29,458 bases of DNA from JBALVO01 sp036961445 (GCA_036961445.1 JBALVO010000042.1:1-29458), one strand, 5' to 3'; counted from the stretch's first letter, positions 7,876 to 16,878 are shown. Numbers and translations: made by a program. Notes: generated by a model not told the origin, from the sequence alone.

Positions 7876-8823
7876 ATGAACCCCAATTACCTGGATTTTG
7901 AACAACCGATCGCTGAACTGGAAGTGAAGATCGAGGAGCTGCAGCTGGTCGGCTCTGATAACGAGATCAATATTAGCTCGGAAATCGAGACCCTGCGCGA
8001 CAAGAGCACCAAGCTCACTGAGAAAATTTATTCCAACCTCAGTGCCTGGGATATTGTCAAGGTGGCGCGCCACCCACAGCGCCCTTACACCGTGGATTAT
8101 ATCCCCCGCATTTTTGACGATTTCGATGAGCTGCACGGTGATCGGCACTTTGGTGACGACAATGCAATTGTGGGTGGTCTTGCCCGCATAGATGGCCGCC
8201 CGGTGATGGTTATCGGGCAAGAGAAGGGCAGGGCGGTTAAAGATAAGGTGCTGCGCAACTTCGGCATGCCCAAACCCGAGGGTTACCGCAAAGCGCTGCG
8301 TCTGATGGAAATGGCAGAGCGTTTCAATATCCCCGTGGTGACCTTGATTGACACCCCGGGAGCTTACCCGGGTATTGACTCTGAAGAGCGCGGTATTAGT
8401 GAATCTATCGCCCAGAACCTGGCTGTTATGTCGCGTTTGGCGACACCTATTATTTGCATTGTAATCGGTGAAGGTAGCTCTGGCGGCGCCCTGGGTATCG
8501 GTGTGGGTGATCATCTGGCCATGTTGCAGTATTCAACCTACTTTGTGATTTCTCCCGAGGGCTGCGCCAATATCATCTGGAAAAGTACAGAGAATGCGCC
8601 GAACGCGGCGGAAGCCATGGGTGTCACGTCCTCTATCTTGCAGGACCTGGGTATCGTAGACGCGACTATCCCTGAGCCAATGGGTGGCGCCCACCGCAAT
8701 GTTGATCTGATGGCGGAGCGGATCAGGGAGCACATAATCGCTCAGTTGGACAGCATGACAGAGTTGCCACTGGAAGACCTGCTGGCCAAACGTTACCAGC
8801 GACTGATGTCCTATGGCAACTAA
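7876..8823 (+). CDS. accA: Acetyl-CoA carboxylase carboxyltransferase subunit alpha
   Basis: About 315 aa from ATG 7876 (MNPNYLDFEQPIAELE is the usual AccA start; a GTG three codons upstream is less likely). AccA pairs with AccD in the carboxyltransferase that moves the carboxyl group from biotin to acetyl-CoA, giving malonyl-CoA for fatty-acid synthesis in the cytoplasm. The crotonase-type core is clear: the DTPGAYPG stretch, GEGSSGGALGIGVGD and the SPEGCA segment. Length is that of the E. coli enzyme (319 aa). tilS follows after a short gap in the same direction, an order shared with many Gammaproteobacteria. Confidence 0.97.
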   Translation: MNPNYLDFEQPIAELEVKIEELQLVGSDNEINISSEIETLRDKSTKLTEKIYSNLSAWDIVKVARHPQRPYTVDYIPRIFDDFDELHGDRHFGDDNAIVGGLARIDGRPVMVIGQEKGRAVKDKVLRNFGMPKPEGYRKALRLMEMAERFNIPVVTLIDTPGAYPGIDSEERGISESIAQNLAVMSRLATPIICIVIGEGSSGGALGIGVGDHLAMLQYSTYFVISPEGCANIIWKSTENAPNAAEAMGVTSSILQDLGIVDATIPEPMGGAHRNVDLMAERIREHIIAQLDSMTELPLEDLLAKRYQRLMSYGN

Positions 8824-8850
8824 CCCGGCGGGAAGTTGACGCTACGGGCC

Positions 8851-10212
8851 ATGTCCGAATTCTTGCTGGATCAAGCGCTACTAGACGGTGAGCTCGCCGA
8901 CCTGCTGCGGGCTCCTGCGTGGTACGTGGCTTATAGTGGCGGCGTTGATTCCACTGTTTTGCTGCACCTCCTGCACCGCTGGTGTGCGGAAAATACTGCT
9001 GCGCCGCCGCTCTGCGCCATCCATATTAATCACGGGATGCAATCCGGCGCTGATGATTGGCAGCTGCATTGCGAGCAGGTATGCAAGGCCCTGAACGTTC
9101 CCATTCTTTGCCAGACCGTCGCTGTATCGCCTGCGTCTCGTGGCGGTGAGGCGGCCGCCAGGGATGCCCGCTATCAGGCTTTTGAACAATTGATGCAGCC
9201 CGGTGCCGTGGTCTTCCTGGGCCATCATCTGGATGACCAGATAGAGACATTTTTCTTGCGGCTGCTGCGCGGTGCCGGCTTGCAGGGACTGGCAGCTATA
9301 CCGAGACGGCGCGTGTTGGCTGGAGGCCTGCTGGCGCGGCCATTGCTGCAGATCCAGCGCAGCCAGTTGGAGTACTACGCCTCGCATTATGGGCTTGCCT
9401 ATGTAGAGGATCCATCCAACAGCAGTCTTGTCATGGATCGTAATTTTCTACGTGCAGAACTACTTCCCCTGCTTGCCTCACGCTGGCCGGGCTATCGCCA
9501 GACGGTAGCCCGCGCCACCGATCATATGGCGGCTGCAGTGGCTGTATTGCAGGAGACGGTGCCGACGCCAGCGACGGTGCACAATGTAATGGGGGACCCT
9601 GGTGTGGCCATTACGGATCTGTTGCAGGATTCCCGGGAGGTTGCGGCGGTAAAGTTGCGTAGCTGGTTGCAAGCGGCCGGCTACCTGGCGCCAGACCGGG
9701 TCGCGCTGAATGAATTCCTGCGCCAACTGTATGACTCGACACAAGATAGCGCACCCCGGCTGGAGTGCAGTGACTTTACCCTGGCGCGTTATCGCGATGC
9801 GGTTTATCTATTGCCTGCGCAGGCAGAAACCTCTGACACGCAACCGCTTAGCCTGGTGCCAGGCCAGATATGCGATGTGCCGGGCGTGGGTAGAATTGGC
9901 CTCGAACCAGCGGCGTCTGATGGGCTGTCGCTGCCGCGCGATAGCGCTCTGGAAATTGCATGGCGCAGCGGTGGCGAGCGGTGTAGGCCAGCAGGTAGGG
10001 CGCATACAAGTAGTTTGAAAAAGTTGCTACAGGAATTTGATGTGCCCCCCTGGTGGCGGGATAGATTGCCCCTGCTATATTGCAAGGGCGAGCTGCTGGC
10101 GGTGGCAGATTTGTGGTTGTGTGAATCAAGTTATTGGTCTGACTCAGCCCGCCCCGGGCAGGCTCTGTGGCAGCTCTGCTGGAATCGAAATTCAAGCGCT
10201 GCTGGTGATTGA
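8851..10212 (+). CDS. tilS: tRNA(Ile)-lysidine synthase
   Basis: About 453 aa from ATG 8851; a TTG at 8836 is an in-frame alternative. The enzyme uses ATP to attach lysine to C34 of the CAU-anticodon isoleucine tRNA, letting it read AUA. The N-type ATP-pyrophosphatase P-loop SGGVDS is at 29-34, HHLDDQIETFFLRLLRG follows (the HxxDDQxET signature), and the C-terminal TilS domain includes WRSGGERCRPAGR with the Lys-rich substrate loop KKLLQEF. Length is close to the gammaproteobacterial norm of 430-460 aa. It probably shares the accA transcript; 130 bases separate it from pyrG. Confidence 0.95.
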   Translation: MSEFLLDQALLDGELADLLRAPAWYVAYSGGVDSTVLLHLLHRWCAENTAAPPLCAIHINHGMQSGADDWQLHCEQVCKALNVPILCQTVAVSPASRGGEAAARDARYQAFEQLMQPGAVVFLGHHLDDQIETFFLRLLRGAGLQGLAAIPRRRVLAGGLLARPLLQIQRSQLEYYASHYGLAYVEDPSNSSLVMDRNFLRAELLPLLASRWPGYRQTVARATDHMAAAVAVLQETVPTPATVHNVMGDPGVAITDLLQDSREVAAVKLRSWLQAAGYLAPDRVALNEFLRQLYDSTQDSAPRLECSDFTLARYRDAVYLLPAQAETSDTQPLSLVPGQICDVPGVGRIGLEPAASDGLSLPRDSALEIAWRSGGERCRPAGRAHTSSLKKLLQEFDVPPWWRDRLPLLYCKGELLAVADLWLCESSYWSDSARPGQALWQLCWNRNSSAAGD

Positions 10213-10342
10213 GCTGCCAGTAGCTTTCTGTTAACCTGATTTCCCATCTTTTTGCAGGATTTACACCGCTTTAACAAGCTCCCCGTGGGCTCAGGGTGTC
10301 GGTACTGTTTATCTAAAAATACAGCGTAAATAAAGGCTATTC

Positions 10343-11983
10343 ATGACGCGTTACGTGTTCGTCACAGGTGGTGTGGTTTCGTCTCTTGGCAAGGGGATTG
10401 CAGCCGCGTCCCTCGCCGCCGTTCTGGAGGCCAGGGGTATCAAGGTAACCCTGCTCAAACTGGACCCCTACATTAACGTTGATCCGGGCACCATGAGCCC
10501 GTTTCAGCACGGTGAAGTATTTGTTACAGAGGATGGGGCAGAGACCGATCTGGATCTGGGACATTACGAACGCTTTACCCATACCACGATGAAGCGCACC
10601 AACAACTTCACCACTGGCCGGGTCTACAATTCCGTGTTGCGCAAAGAGCGGCGTGGCGATTACCTGGGCGGGACCGTGCAGGTCATTCCACATATTACCG
10701 ATGAGATAAAGCGTCGGGTGGTGCTCGGGGCCGGCGATGCCGATGTTGCAATAATCGAGATTGGCGGCACCGTAGGTGATATCGAAGGTCTGCCATTTCT
10801 GGAAGCCGCGCGTCAGCTTAAAGTAGAGATGGGTCCCACTCGCGCTCTGTTGATGCACCTGACCCTGGTGCCCTATATCGCCACCGCTGGTGAAATCAAG
10901 ACCAAGCCCACGCAACACTCTGTCAAGGAGTTGCGCTCCATCGGATTACAACCGGACATTCTGCTTTGTCGCTGTTCCGTAGAGATCGAGGAGAGCGCGC
11001 GCAAGAAGATATCGCTGTTTACCAATGTCGAAGAGCGTGCCGTAATACCCCTGCTGGACGCTGACTCCATTTATCGTATTCCCGGCATGTTGCGCGATTT
11101 TGGCCTGGATGATTTTGTGGTTGAGCGCTTTGGCATAGACTGTGCCGCTGAGGCTGACCTGTCAGATTGGGAAGACGTTGTTGAGCGCGAGTTCAGCGAG
11201 AGCAGTGGTCAGGTCAGGGTGGCCATGGTCGGAAAATATGTGGATCTGCTGGACGCCTACAAATCCCTCAATGAGGCGCTCAAGCATGCAGGCTTGCAGA
11301 CGCTCACCGAGGTCAAAATCGAGCACATTGACGCCGAGGATATTGAGCGCAATGGCACGGCGGTATTGCAGGGTGTGGATGCGATTTTGGTGCCTGGTGG
11401 CTTCGGCGATCGCGGCGTAGAGGGTAAGATCACGGCAGTACGCTATGCCCGGGAGAATAATATCCCTTTTCTGGGTATTTGCCTGGGTATGCATGTCGCG
11501 CTGGTGGAATATGCGCGCAATGTACTTGGGCTGGAGAATGCGGACTCCACGGAGATGAATGCCTCTACACCGCATCCAATTGTCGCTCTGATTACCGAGT
11601 GGATGAATGCTGATGGCAGCTCCGAGCAGCGTGATGCCTCCTCGGATATGGGAGGCACTATGCGTCTTGGCGCGCAACCGTGCCACCTGGAAGCGGAGAG
11701 CATGGTGCGCCAGATTTATGGTCAGGACACCATCAGGGAGCGCCATCGTCACCGCTATGAGGTGAACAATAACTACCTTGAGCAGTTGCAGGGCGCGGGT
11801 ATGCGCGTAGCGGGCTGGTCAGCGGATCACTCTCTGGTTGAGATGATTGAGTTGCCGCAACACCCCTGGTTTGTGGCTTGCCAGTTCCACCCCGAATTTA
11901 CTTCCCGGCCACGTGGCGGGCACCCGCTGTTCACAGGTTATATCGAAGCTGCTATTGCCCACGCGCGGGGCGAAGCCGGCTAG
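10343..11983 (+). CDS. pyrG: CTP synthase
   Basis: A 546-aa cytoplasmic enzyme that aminates UTP to CTP with ATP and glutamine. The N-terminal synthetase domain begins TRYVFVTGGVVSSLGKG, containing the P-loop-like GGVVSSLGKG, and has DPYINVDPGTMSP. The C-terminal glutaminase domain has GGFGDRG and the nucleophile Cys380 in GICLGMH, with the partner motif FHPEF near the end. Length matches E. coli PyrG (545 aa). AAAGG lies about 10 bases before the ATG. The 130-base gap upstream suggests its own promoter, though I see no clear boxes. kdsA follows after 35 bases. Confidence 0.98.
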   Translation: MTRYVFVTGGVVSSLGKGIAAASLAAVLEARGIKVTLLKLDPYINVDPGTMSPFQHGEVFVTEDGAETDLDLGHYERFTHTTMKRTNNFTTGRVYNSVLRKERRGDYLGGTVQVIPHITDEIKRRVVLGAGDADVAIIEIGGTVGDIEGLPFLEAARQLKVEMGPTRALLMHLTLVPYIATAGEIKTKPTQHSVKELRSIGLQPDILLCRCSVEIEESARKKISLFTNVEERAVIPLLDADSIYRIPGMLRDFGLDDFVVERFGIDCAAEADLSDWEDVVEREFSESSGQVRVAMVGKYVDLLDAYKSLNEALKHAGLQTLTEVKIEHIDAEDIERNGTAVLQGVDAILVPGGFGDRGVEGKITAVRYARENNIPFLGICLGMHVALVEYARNVLGLENADSTEMNASTPHPIVALITEWMNADGSSEQRDASSDMGGTMRLGAQPCHLEAESMVRQIYGQDTIRERHRHRYEVNNNYLEQLQGAGMRVAGWSADHSLVEMIELPQHPWFVACQFHPEFTSRPRGGHPLFTGYIEAAIAHARGEAG

Positions 11984-12003
11984 GCCGGATACAATCAAGC
12001 AAA

Positions 12004-12010
12004 GCAGGAG
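12004..12010 (+). promoter_or_regulatory. Ribosome binding site that decides the kdsA start
   Basis: GCAGGAG lies 8 bases before the GTG at 12019. The reading frame is open much further upstream, into the end of pyrG, but only this site gives the usual KdsA N-terminus. Confidence 0.8.
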
Positions 12011-12018
12011 TACAAGCT

Positions 12019-12885
12019 GTGACTGAGCATACCGGTTCCGATGGAAATATAAGTGTTGCCGATATAACTATCGGCAACACTGCCCCTTTCGTCCTGCTCG
12101 GTGGGGTGAATGTGCTGGAGAGTCGCGATTTTGCGCTGCAGGTAGCAGAGCACTATGTCGAAGTCTGTCGGAAGTTGGACATACCTTATGTATTCAAGGC
12201 GTCCTTCGACAAGGCCAATCGTTCGTCTATTCACTCCTACCGCGGTCCTGGCCTGGAAGAGGGTTTGTCTATCCTGGCTGATGTAAAATCAACCTTCGAT
12301 GTACCGATTATCACCGACGTGCATACGCCGGAGCAGGCGGCTCCAGCGGCCCAGGTATGCGATATCATTCAGCTGCCAGCATTCCTGGCGCGACAAACTG
12401 ACCTGGTGCAGGCTATGGCTGCTACTGGCGCAGTGATCAATATTAAAAAGCCGCAGTTTCTCAGCCCCTCGCAAATGGCGAATATCGTGGATAAGTTCGC
12501 CGAGTGCGGCAATACCCGTGTCATGCTCTGCGAGCGTGGCAGTAACTTTGGATACGATAATCTGGTCGTGGATATGCTGGGTTTTGGTGTGATGAAGCGG
12601 GAATGTAGTAATGCCCCCATTATATTCGATGTCACCCATGCCCTGCAGTGTCGCGACCCTGGCGGTGCCGCCTCTGGCGGTCGCCGTGCCCAGGTAGCGG
12701 ATCTGGCCCGCGCCGGTATGGCGGTGGGCTTGGCCGGTCTGTTCCTCGAAGCGCATCCTGATCCGGATAAGGCGCTATGTGACGGCCCCAGTGCACTCCC
12801 TTTGGAGCAGTTGGAGCCATTTTTACGACAGGTGAAAGCGGTGGATGACCTGGTCAAGTCATTGCCACCTTTGAATATTCAATAG
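12019..12885 (+). CDS. kdsA: 3-deoxy-D-manno-octulosonate 8-phosphate (KDO-8-P) synthase
   Basis: About 288 aa from GTG 12019. The enzyme condenses PEP with arabinose 5-phosphate to KDO-8-phosphate for lipopolysaccharide inner core. The sequence has GGVNVLESRDFAL, where Asn in place of the metal-binding Cys marks the metal-independent class, KASFDKANRSS for PEP and sugar binding, DVHTPEQ, and the FDVTHALQ and GLFLEAHPDPD stretches near the C-terminus. Length fits (E. coli 284 aa). It lies 35 bases after pyrG and 27 before eno, probably co-transcribed. A perfect 13-bp hairpin falls within codons about 12-21. Confidence 0.97.
   Translation: MTEHTGSDGNISVADITIGNTAPFVLLGGVNVLESRDFALQVAEHYVEVCRKLDIPYVFKASFDKANRSSIHSYRGPGLEEGLSILADVKSTFDVPIITDVHTPEQAAPAAQVCDIIQLPAFLARQTDLVQAMAATGAVINIKKPQFLSPSQMANIVDKFAECGNTRVMLCERGSNFGYDNLVVDMLGFGVMKRECSNAPIIFDVTHALQCRDPGGAASGGRRAQVADLARAGMAVGLAGLFLEAHPDPDKALCDGPSALPLEQLEPFLRQVKAVDDLVKSLPPLNIQ
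12052..12081 (+). repeat. Perfect 13-bp stem-loop inside the 5' end of kdsA
   Basis: The arms agtgttgccgata (12052-12064) and tatcggcaacact (12069-12081) are perfectly complementary with a 4-base loop (taac). The stem begins 33 bases after the first base of the kdsA start codon. No T-run follows, so it is not a standard intrinsic terminator. Whether it acts in translation or RNA stability is unknown. Confidence 0.6.
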
Positions 12886-12912
12886 AACAACGAATGCAAC
12901 GGAGTTAGAGCA

Positions 12913-14199
12913 ATGAGTAATATCGCCAACGTGCAGGCTTTTGAGGTGATGGATTCTCGTGGTAATCCCACGATTATGGCGGAAGTGACCCTGGAATCCG
13001 GTGAAATAGGCTCCGCTTGTGCGCCCTCTGGCGCATCCACTGGATCGCGCGAGGCGCTGGAGTTGCGCGATGGGGACAATTCGCGGTACATGGGAAAGGG
13101 CGTCATAAATGCTGTAGGCCACGTTAATGGCCCGATCAGGGATTTGCTGCTGGGCGCTGATGCCACCGCGCAGCGGGAACTGGACGCGGCAATGATTACT
13201 GCCGATGGTACTGAGAATAAGGCCAAATTCGGTGCCAATGCCATACTTGCTGTATCCCTGGCTGCTGCGAAGGCGGCAGCCAAGGCGCGAAAAATTCCTT
13301 TGTATCAGCATATAGCCGATATCAATGGCACTGTGGGTTTCAGCATGCCGGTGCCGATGATGAACATCATCAACGGCGGCGAACATGCGGATAACAATGT
13401 AGATATCCAGGAATTTATGGTGCAGCCCGTGGCGGCCCCCACCTTTGCTGAAGGTCTACGCGCTGGTGCTGAGATATTCCACAACCTGAAAAAGGTGCTC
13501 TCAGCGCGCGGCCTGAACACAGCGGTAGGGGATGAGGGTGGCTTTGCCCCCAACCTGCCCTCTAACGAGGCGGCTCTGGAAGTCATTGCCGAGGCGGTTG
13601 AGAAAGCCGGTTACAAATTGGGTACTGACATTACCCTGGCATTGGACTGCGCGGCATCTGAATTTTATAAGGATGGCGTGTACGATCTGGCGGGAGAGGG
13701 CAAGCAGTTCAGTAGCGCTGAATTTACGGATTACCTGGCGGACCTGGCGGCGGGTCACCCCATAATCTCCATAGAGGACGGTCTGGACGAGTCCGACTGG
13801 GATGGATGGAAAATGCTTACCGATAAAATTGGCGACAAAATACAGCTGGTTGGCGATGATTTGTTCGTCACTAACACCAAAATCCTTAAGCGCGGCATTG
13901 ATACCGGCGTTGCCAATTCCATCCTGATCAAGTTTAACCAGATCGGTAGCTTGTCAGAGACGCTGGATGCTATTGCCATGGCCAAGGCCGCGGGATATAC
14001 CGCGGTAATCTCTCACCGTTCAGGTGAGACCGAAGACACCACTATCGCTGATTTGGCGGTAGCGACTGCCGCTGGACAGATTAAAACCGGTTCCCTGTGT
14101 CGCTCCGACCGTGTCGCCAAATACAACCGTTTGCTGCGTATAGAAGCTGAACTGGCAGGTCGCGCTCCATACCGCGGGCTGGCAGAATTCTCTCGCTAA
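12913..14199 (+). CDS. eno: Enolase
   Basis: A 428-aa glycolytic enzyme interconverting 2-phosphoglycerate and PEP; in proteobacteria it is also a component of the RNA degradosome. Seen here are the DSRGNPT start region, GASTGSREALELRDGD, the metal ligands in LALDCAASEF, SIEDGLDESDWDGW and LVGDDLFVTN, and the signature SHRSGETEDTTIADLAV with the catalytic base region LIKFNQIGS. Length matches E. coli (432 aa). GGAG at 12901-12904 lies 8 bases before the ATG. Its product PEP is also a substrate of KdsA, encoded just upstream. ftsB starts 18 bases on. Confidence 0.98.
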   Translation: MSNIANVQAFEVMDSRGNPTIMAEVTLESGEIGSACAPSGASTGSREALELRDGDNSRYMGKGVINAVGHVNGPIRDLLLGADATAQRELDAAMITADGTENKAKFGANAILAVSLAAAKAAAKARKIPLYQHIADINGTVGFSMPVPMMNIINGGEHADNNVDIQEFMVQPVAAPTFAEGLRAGAEIFHNLKKVLSARGLNTAVGDEGGFAPNLPSNEAALEVIAEAVEKAGYKLGTDITLALDCAASEFYKDGVYDLAGEGKQFSSAEFTDYLADLAAGHPIISIEDGLDESDWDGWKMLTDKIGDKIQLVGDDLFVTNTKILKRGIDTGVANSILIKFNQIGSLSETLDAIAMAKAAGYTAVISHRSGETEDTTIADLAVATAAGQIKTGSLCRSDRVAKYNRLLRIEAELAGRAPYRGLAEFSR

Positions 14200-14206
14200 A
14201 GCTCGC

Positions 14207-14210
14207 GGAG
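14207..14210 (+). promoter_or_regulatory. Ribosome binding site supporting the TTG start of ftsB
   Basis: GGAG lies 7 bases before TTG 14218, in the short eno-ftsB gap. No upstream ATG or GTG gives the short N-terminus typical of FtsB, so the TTG start is accepted. Confidence 0.7.
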
Positions 14211-14217
14211 GCGTTTC

Positions 14218-14595
14218 TTGCGTTGGTTGCTTGTTGTCCTGCTGGTAATACTGGCTGGCTTGCAGTATCGCCTGTGGTTTGCCGACGGTAGTCTGGCAGA
14301 GCAGCACCGGCTGGAATTGCAGGTGCAGGAGCAGGAGACGATTAATCGCGAACTGTTGCAGCGCAATGCCGTACTGGAACGTGAAGTCATGGAGTTGCAA
14401 AGCGGTAACAAGGGAGTTGAACAACGTGCGCGGGAGCAATTGGGTCTGGTGCGAGAGGGAGAAATGTTCTACCAGTTCGTGGAAGGTCCGCCGGCTAATA
14501 CCTCACTTCGTCCCGCGCCTCCAGCAACAGTTCAGCCAGATGATGAACCTGCGCAGGCACCGCACGTCGCACCGGCAATGGGCGCGGAGCAATGA
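14218..14595 (+). CDS. ftsB: Cell division protein FtsB
   Basis: A 125-aa bitopic protein beginning at TTG. The first residues form one membrane helix (RWLLVVLLVILAGLQYRLWF), followed by a periplasmic coiled coil rich in Gln, Glu and Leu (about 28-70) and the conserved REQLGLVREGEMFY segment. FtsB joins FtsQ and FtsL at the septum and helps activate FtsWI. Compared with E. coli (103 aa) it has a longer Pro/Ala-rich tail (about 92-125), which looks disordered. Position between eno and ispD is the classical one. Its end overlaps the ispD start (ATGA), indicating coupled translation. Confidence 0.93.
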   Translation: MRWLLVVLLVILAGLQYRLWFADGSLAEQHRLELQVQEQETINRELLQRNAVLEREVMELQSGNKGVEQRAREQLGLVREGEMFYQFVEGPPANTSLRPAPPATVQPDDEPAQAPHVAPAMGAEQ

Positions 14596-15302
14596 GTGTT
14601 AACTGTTGGGCTGTGCTGCCTGCAGCAGGAATCGGCAGCCGCATGGGAGGTGCTCTTCCCAAGCAATATATAGAGATCGCTGGCGCTACTATTTTTGAAC
14701 ACAGTTTACGCGCTTTGCTGGCCTGCCGGGAGCTTGTTGCGGTGGTCGTGGCATTGCATCCTGACGATAAGCGGGCCGCTGACTTGGCTGTTATGAACGA
14801 TACACGTGTGCAAACGGTAGTCGGCGGGCGGCAGCGCAGCGACTCTGTACTGGCAGGTCTTGCGGCATTGTCCGGTCAGGCTGCCGCGGACGACTGGGTG
14901 CTGGTGCACGACGCGGCGCGACCCTGTTTACAGAAGCAGGAGTGCCTGCGATTGATAACACAGGTGATCGACAGCGGCACCGGAGGCATCTTAGCCCAAC
15001 CCGTTGTAGATACCGTGAAACAGGCCGACGCAAACGGTATGGTCGCGGCTACCGTTGATCGCAAGCTGTTGTGGCAGGCGCAGACGCCGCAAATGTTTCG
15101 TCTGGGAGAGTTGCAGCAGGCGTTGCAGCAGGCTGCCGCAAACGGCCTTGCGGTGACCGATGAAGCGTCGGCCATGGAAATGGCGGGCTACCCGGTTCAG
15201 CTCATCGCCGGCTCCGCGCGCAACCTGAAAGTAACGGTGCCAGCGGATCTGCAGCTGGCGACCTGGTATTTGCAGGCGACGACGGAGGATAACCGTGCAT
15301 GA
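14592..15302 (+). CDS. ispD: 2-C-methyl-D-erythritol 4-phosphate cytidylyltransferase
   Basis: A 236-aa cytoplasmic enzyme of the MEP isoprenoid pathway that couples CTP to MEP. The nucleotide-binding start LPAAGIGSRMGG-x-PKQY is at about 9-26, with the Arg and Lys that contact CTP; VLVHDAARPC and the VTDEASAME stretch are also characteristic. Length matches E. coli IspD (236 aa). It overlaps the end of ftsB by four bases and is followed by ispF, the next-but-one enzyme of the pathway. Its substrate CTP is made by PyrG of the same cluster. Confidence 0.97.
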   Translation: MSVNCWAVLPAAGIGSRMGGALPKQYIEIAGATIFEHSLRALLACRELVAVVVALHPDDKRAADLAVMNDTRVQTVVGGRQRSDSVLAGLAALSGQAAADDWVLVHDAARPCLQKQECLRLITQVIDSGTGGILAQPVVDTVKQADANGMVAATVDRKLLWQAQTPQMFRLGELQQALQQAAANGLAVTDEASAMEMAGYPVQLIAGSARNLKVTVPADLQLATWYLQATTEDNRA

Positions 15303-15327
15303 AGCAATGGATTTGGAGTGGCAATCG

Positions 15328-15807
15328 ATGCGCATAGGTCATGGTTACGATGTTCACCGCTTTGCTATAGGTGAGGAAATAGTGCTGGGTGGCGTGCACA
15401 TTCCGCACACTCGGGGACTGGAGGCACACTCTGATGGAGATGTATTGATTCACGCCATCTGTGATGCTTTGCTCGGGGCGATAGGTGAGGGCGACATTGG
15501 ACAACATTTCCCCGATACCGATGTGGCCAATGCAGGTATAGACAGTCGTGTGCTGTTGCGCACGGTGGTGCAGCTGGTGCACCAGGCAGGTTGGATGTTG
15601 ACCAATGTGGATGCCACGCTGATTGCTCAGGCACCGAAAATGGCGCCGTTTGTCGCGGCAATGCGGGAAAACCTGGCGCAGGATATGCGTGCCAGCACAG
15701 GGCGAGTGAATGTTAAAGCGACCACCACCGAAAAGCTTGGCTTTACCGGTCGTGAAGAGGGGATTGCCGCTCATGCAGTCGTGTTGTTGGAAGTCGCGCC
15801 TGGATGA
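15328..15807 (+). CDS. ispF: 2-C-methyl-D-erythritol 2,4-cyclodiphosphate synthase
   Basis: The frame is open from a GTG at 15295, inside ispD, but ATG 15328 gives the standard start MRIGHGYDVHRF and the usual 159-aa length, with GGAG about 9 bases upstream. The homotrimeric enzyme cyclises CDP-ME 2-phosphate, releasing CMP. Metal ligands Asp8 and His10 lie in GYDVH, with the AHSDGDVLIHA and DIGQHFPDTD segments following, and the TTTEKLGFTGREEGIA signature near the C-terminus. The stop overlaps the truD start (ATGATG), pointing to coupled translation. Confidence 0.96.
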   Translation: MRIGHGYDVHRFAIGEEIVLGGVHIPHTRGLEAHSDGDVLIHAICDALLGAIGEGDIGQHFPDTDVANAGIDSRVLLRTVVQLVHQAGWMLTNVDATLIAQAPKMAPFVAAMRENLAQDMRASTGRVNVKATTTEKLGFTGREEGIAAHAVVLLEVAPG

Positions 15808-16856
15808 TGCCGCCTCGACCCCGCGCCTGGGGTGACCTGCCTGGCAGTGCATTGATTCGCTGCAGCCCGGAAGATTTTGTTGTTAGCGAGCAGTTGGGGT
15901 TTGTCCCTTCTGGTGAGGGCGAGCATGTGTTTCTGCGTCTGCAGAAGAGGCAACTTAACAGCATGGAATTGCTGGAGCGTGTGTCGGCACTTAGCGGAGT
16001 GGCGCCACGGGATATTGGCATGAGTGGCCTTAAAGACCGTAACGCGATAACGCGTCAGTGGTTCAGCGTTGGCCTGGCCGGGCGAGCAGAGCCTGACTGG
16101 GGACAGCTGGAATCATCCGCAGATGTGCAGGTGCTGGAAGTGGCCCGTCACTCACGCAAACTCAGGCGCGGGGTGCACAAGGCTAACCGCTTTAGTCTTG
16201 TGCTGCGCGAAGTGCAGGGCGAGCGAACAGCACTCGAGGATAGGTTGCAGCTATTGCGCGCTGAGGGTGTGCCCAATTATTTCGGCGAACAGCGTTTTGG
16301 CCGTGGTGGTTCGACGTTGGATCAGGCGCGTCGCTGGATGTCTGGCAACCGCAAGATATCGCGTACCAAGCGCAGTTTATATTTGTCGGCTCTGCGTTCC
16401 TGTTTATTCAATACTCTGCTGGCGGCCCGCGTGGAAACTGCGGATTGGAATCATGTGCTCAGCGGTGATGTCTGTATTTTGCAAGGCACGCGCAGTCTCT
16501 TTACCTGCGAACACGCCGACGAGCAGTCGCGTGAGCGTGCAAGTCTTGGCGATATTCATCCCGGTCTACCGTTGTGGGGACGCGGATTATCCAGTGCAGG
16601 CAACGATAGGCAGCGGCAGCAGGCCATTTGCCTGGAGCAGCATGCCGATATTTGTGAATTTTTGGTCGCCGCTGGCCTTGATATGTCCTGGCGTCCCGCG
16701 CGCATGTTGGCGGATGACTTTTGTTGGCAGTTTTGTGATGATGGCAACCTGCAACTGGACTTTGCCCTGGGTGCTGGCAGTTATGCCACAGCGCTGTTGG
16801 CGGAGCTTGTTCAATATAAAGAGGGGAAACGCGAGGGTGGTAACAGCAGTGAATAG
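15804..16856 (+). CDS. truD: tRNA pseudouridine(13) synthase
   Basis: A 350-aa enzyme that isomerises U13 of tRNA(Glu) to pseudouridine. The TruD signature GLKDRNAITRQWFSV contains the catalytic Asp78 (Asp80 in E. coli). The NYFGEQRFG and LRSCLFNTLLAAR stretches and the DF-x-LGAGSYAT C-terminal segment also fit the family. Length matches E. coli (349 aa). The start overlaps the ispF stop. In most relatives surE follows directly; here pcm does. Confidence 0.96.
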   Translation: MMPPRPRAWGDLPGSALIRCSPEDFVVSEQLGFVPSGEGEHVFLRLQKRQLNSMELLERVSALSGVAPRDIGMSGLKDRNAITRQWFSVGLAGRAEPDWGQLESSADVQVLEVARHSRKLRRGVHKANRFSLVLREVQGERTALEDRLQLLRAEGVPNYFGEQRFGRGGSTLDQARRWMSGNRKISRTKRSLYLSALRSCLFNTLLAARVETADWNHVLSGDVCILQGTRSLFTCEHADEQSRERASLGDIHPGLPLWGRGLSSAGNDRQRQQAICLEQHADICEFLVAAGLDMSWRPARMLADDFCWQFCDDGNLQLDFALGAGSYATALLAELVQYKEGKREGGNSSE

Positions 16857-16878
16857 GGTTGACCTCAATGGTATCGGG

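Noticed and set aside
7666..8514. A 282-codon minus-strand frame opposite accA
   Set aside because: It lies antisense to a certain gene, has no recognisable motifs, and is the kind of shadow frame expected from codon bias. The accA protein explains the sequence.
11162..11752. A 196-codon minus-strand frame inside pyrG
   Set aside because: Antisense to the glutaminase domain of CTP synthase, with no ribosome site or family resemblance.
11878..12018. Upstream extension of the kdsA frame into pyrG
   Set aside because: The ribosome site at 12004-12010 and the usual KdsA N-terminus fix the start at GTG 12019.
15202..15852. A 216-codon minus-strand frame opposite ispF
   Set aside because: A shadow of ispD, ispF and truD, with no motif or start signal of its own.
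16069..16848. Upstream extension of the pcm frame through truD
   Set aside because: The extra 260-270 residues overlap truD in another frame and have no homology-like pattern. The Pcm family starts at MTSQRTR (16879).
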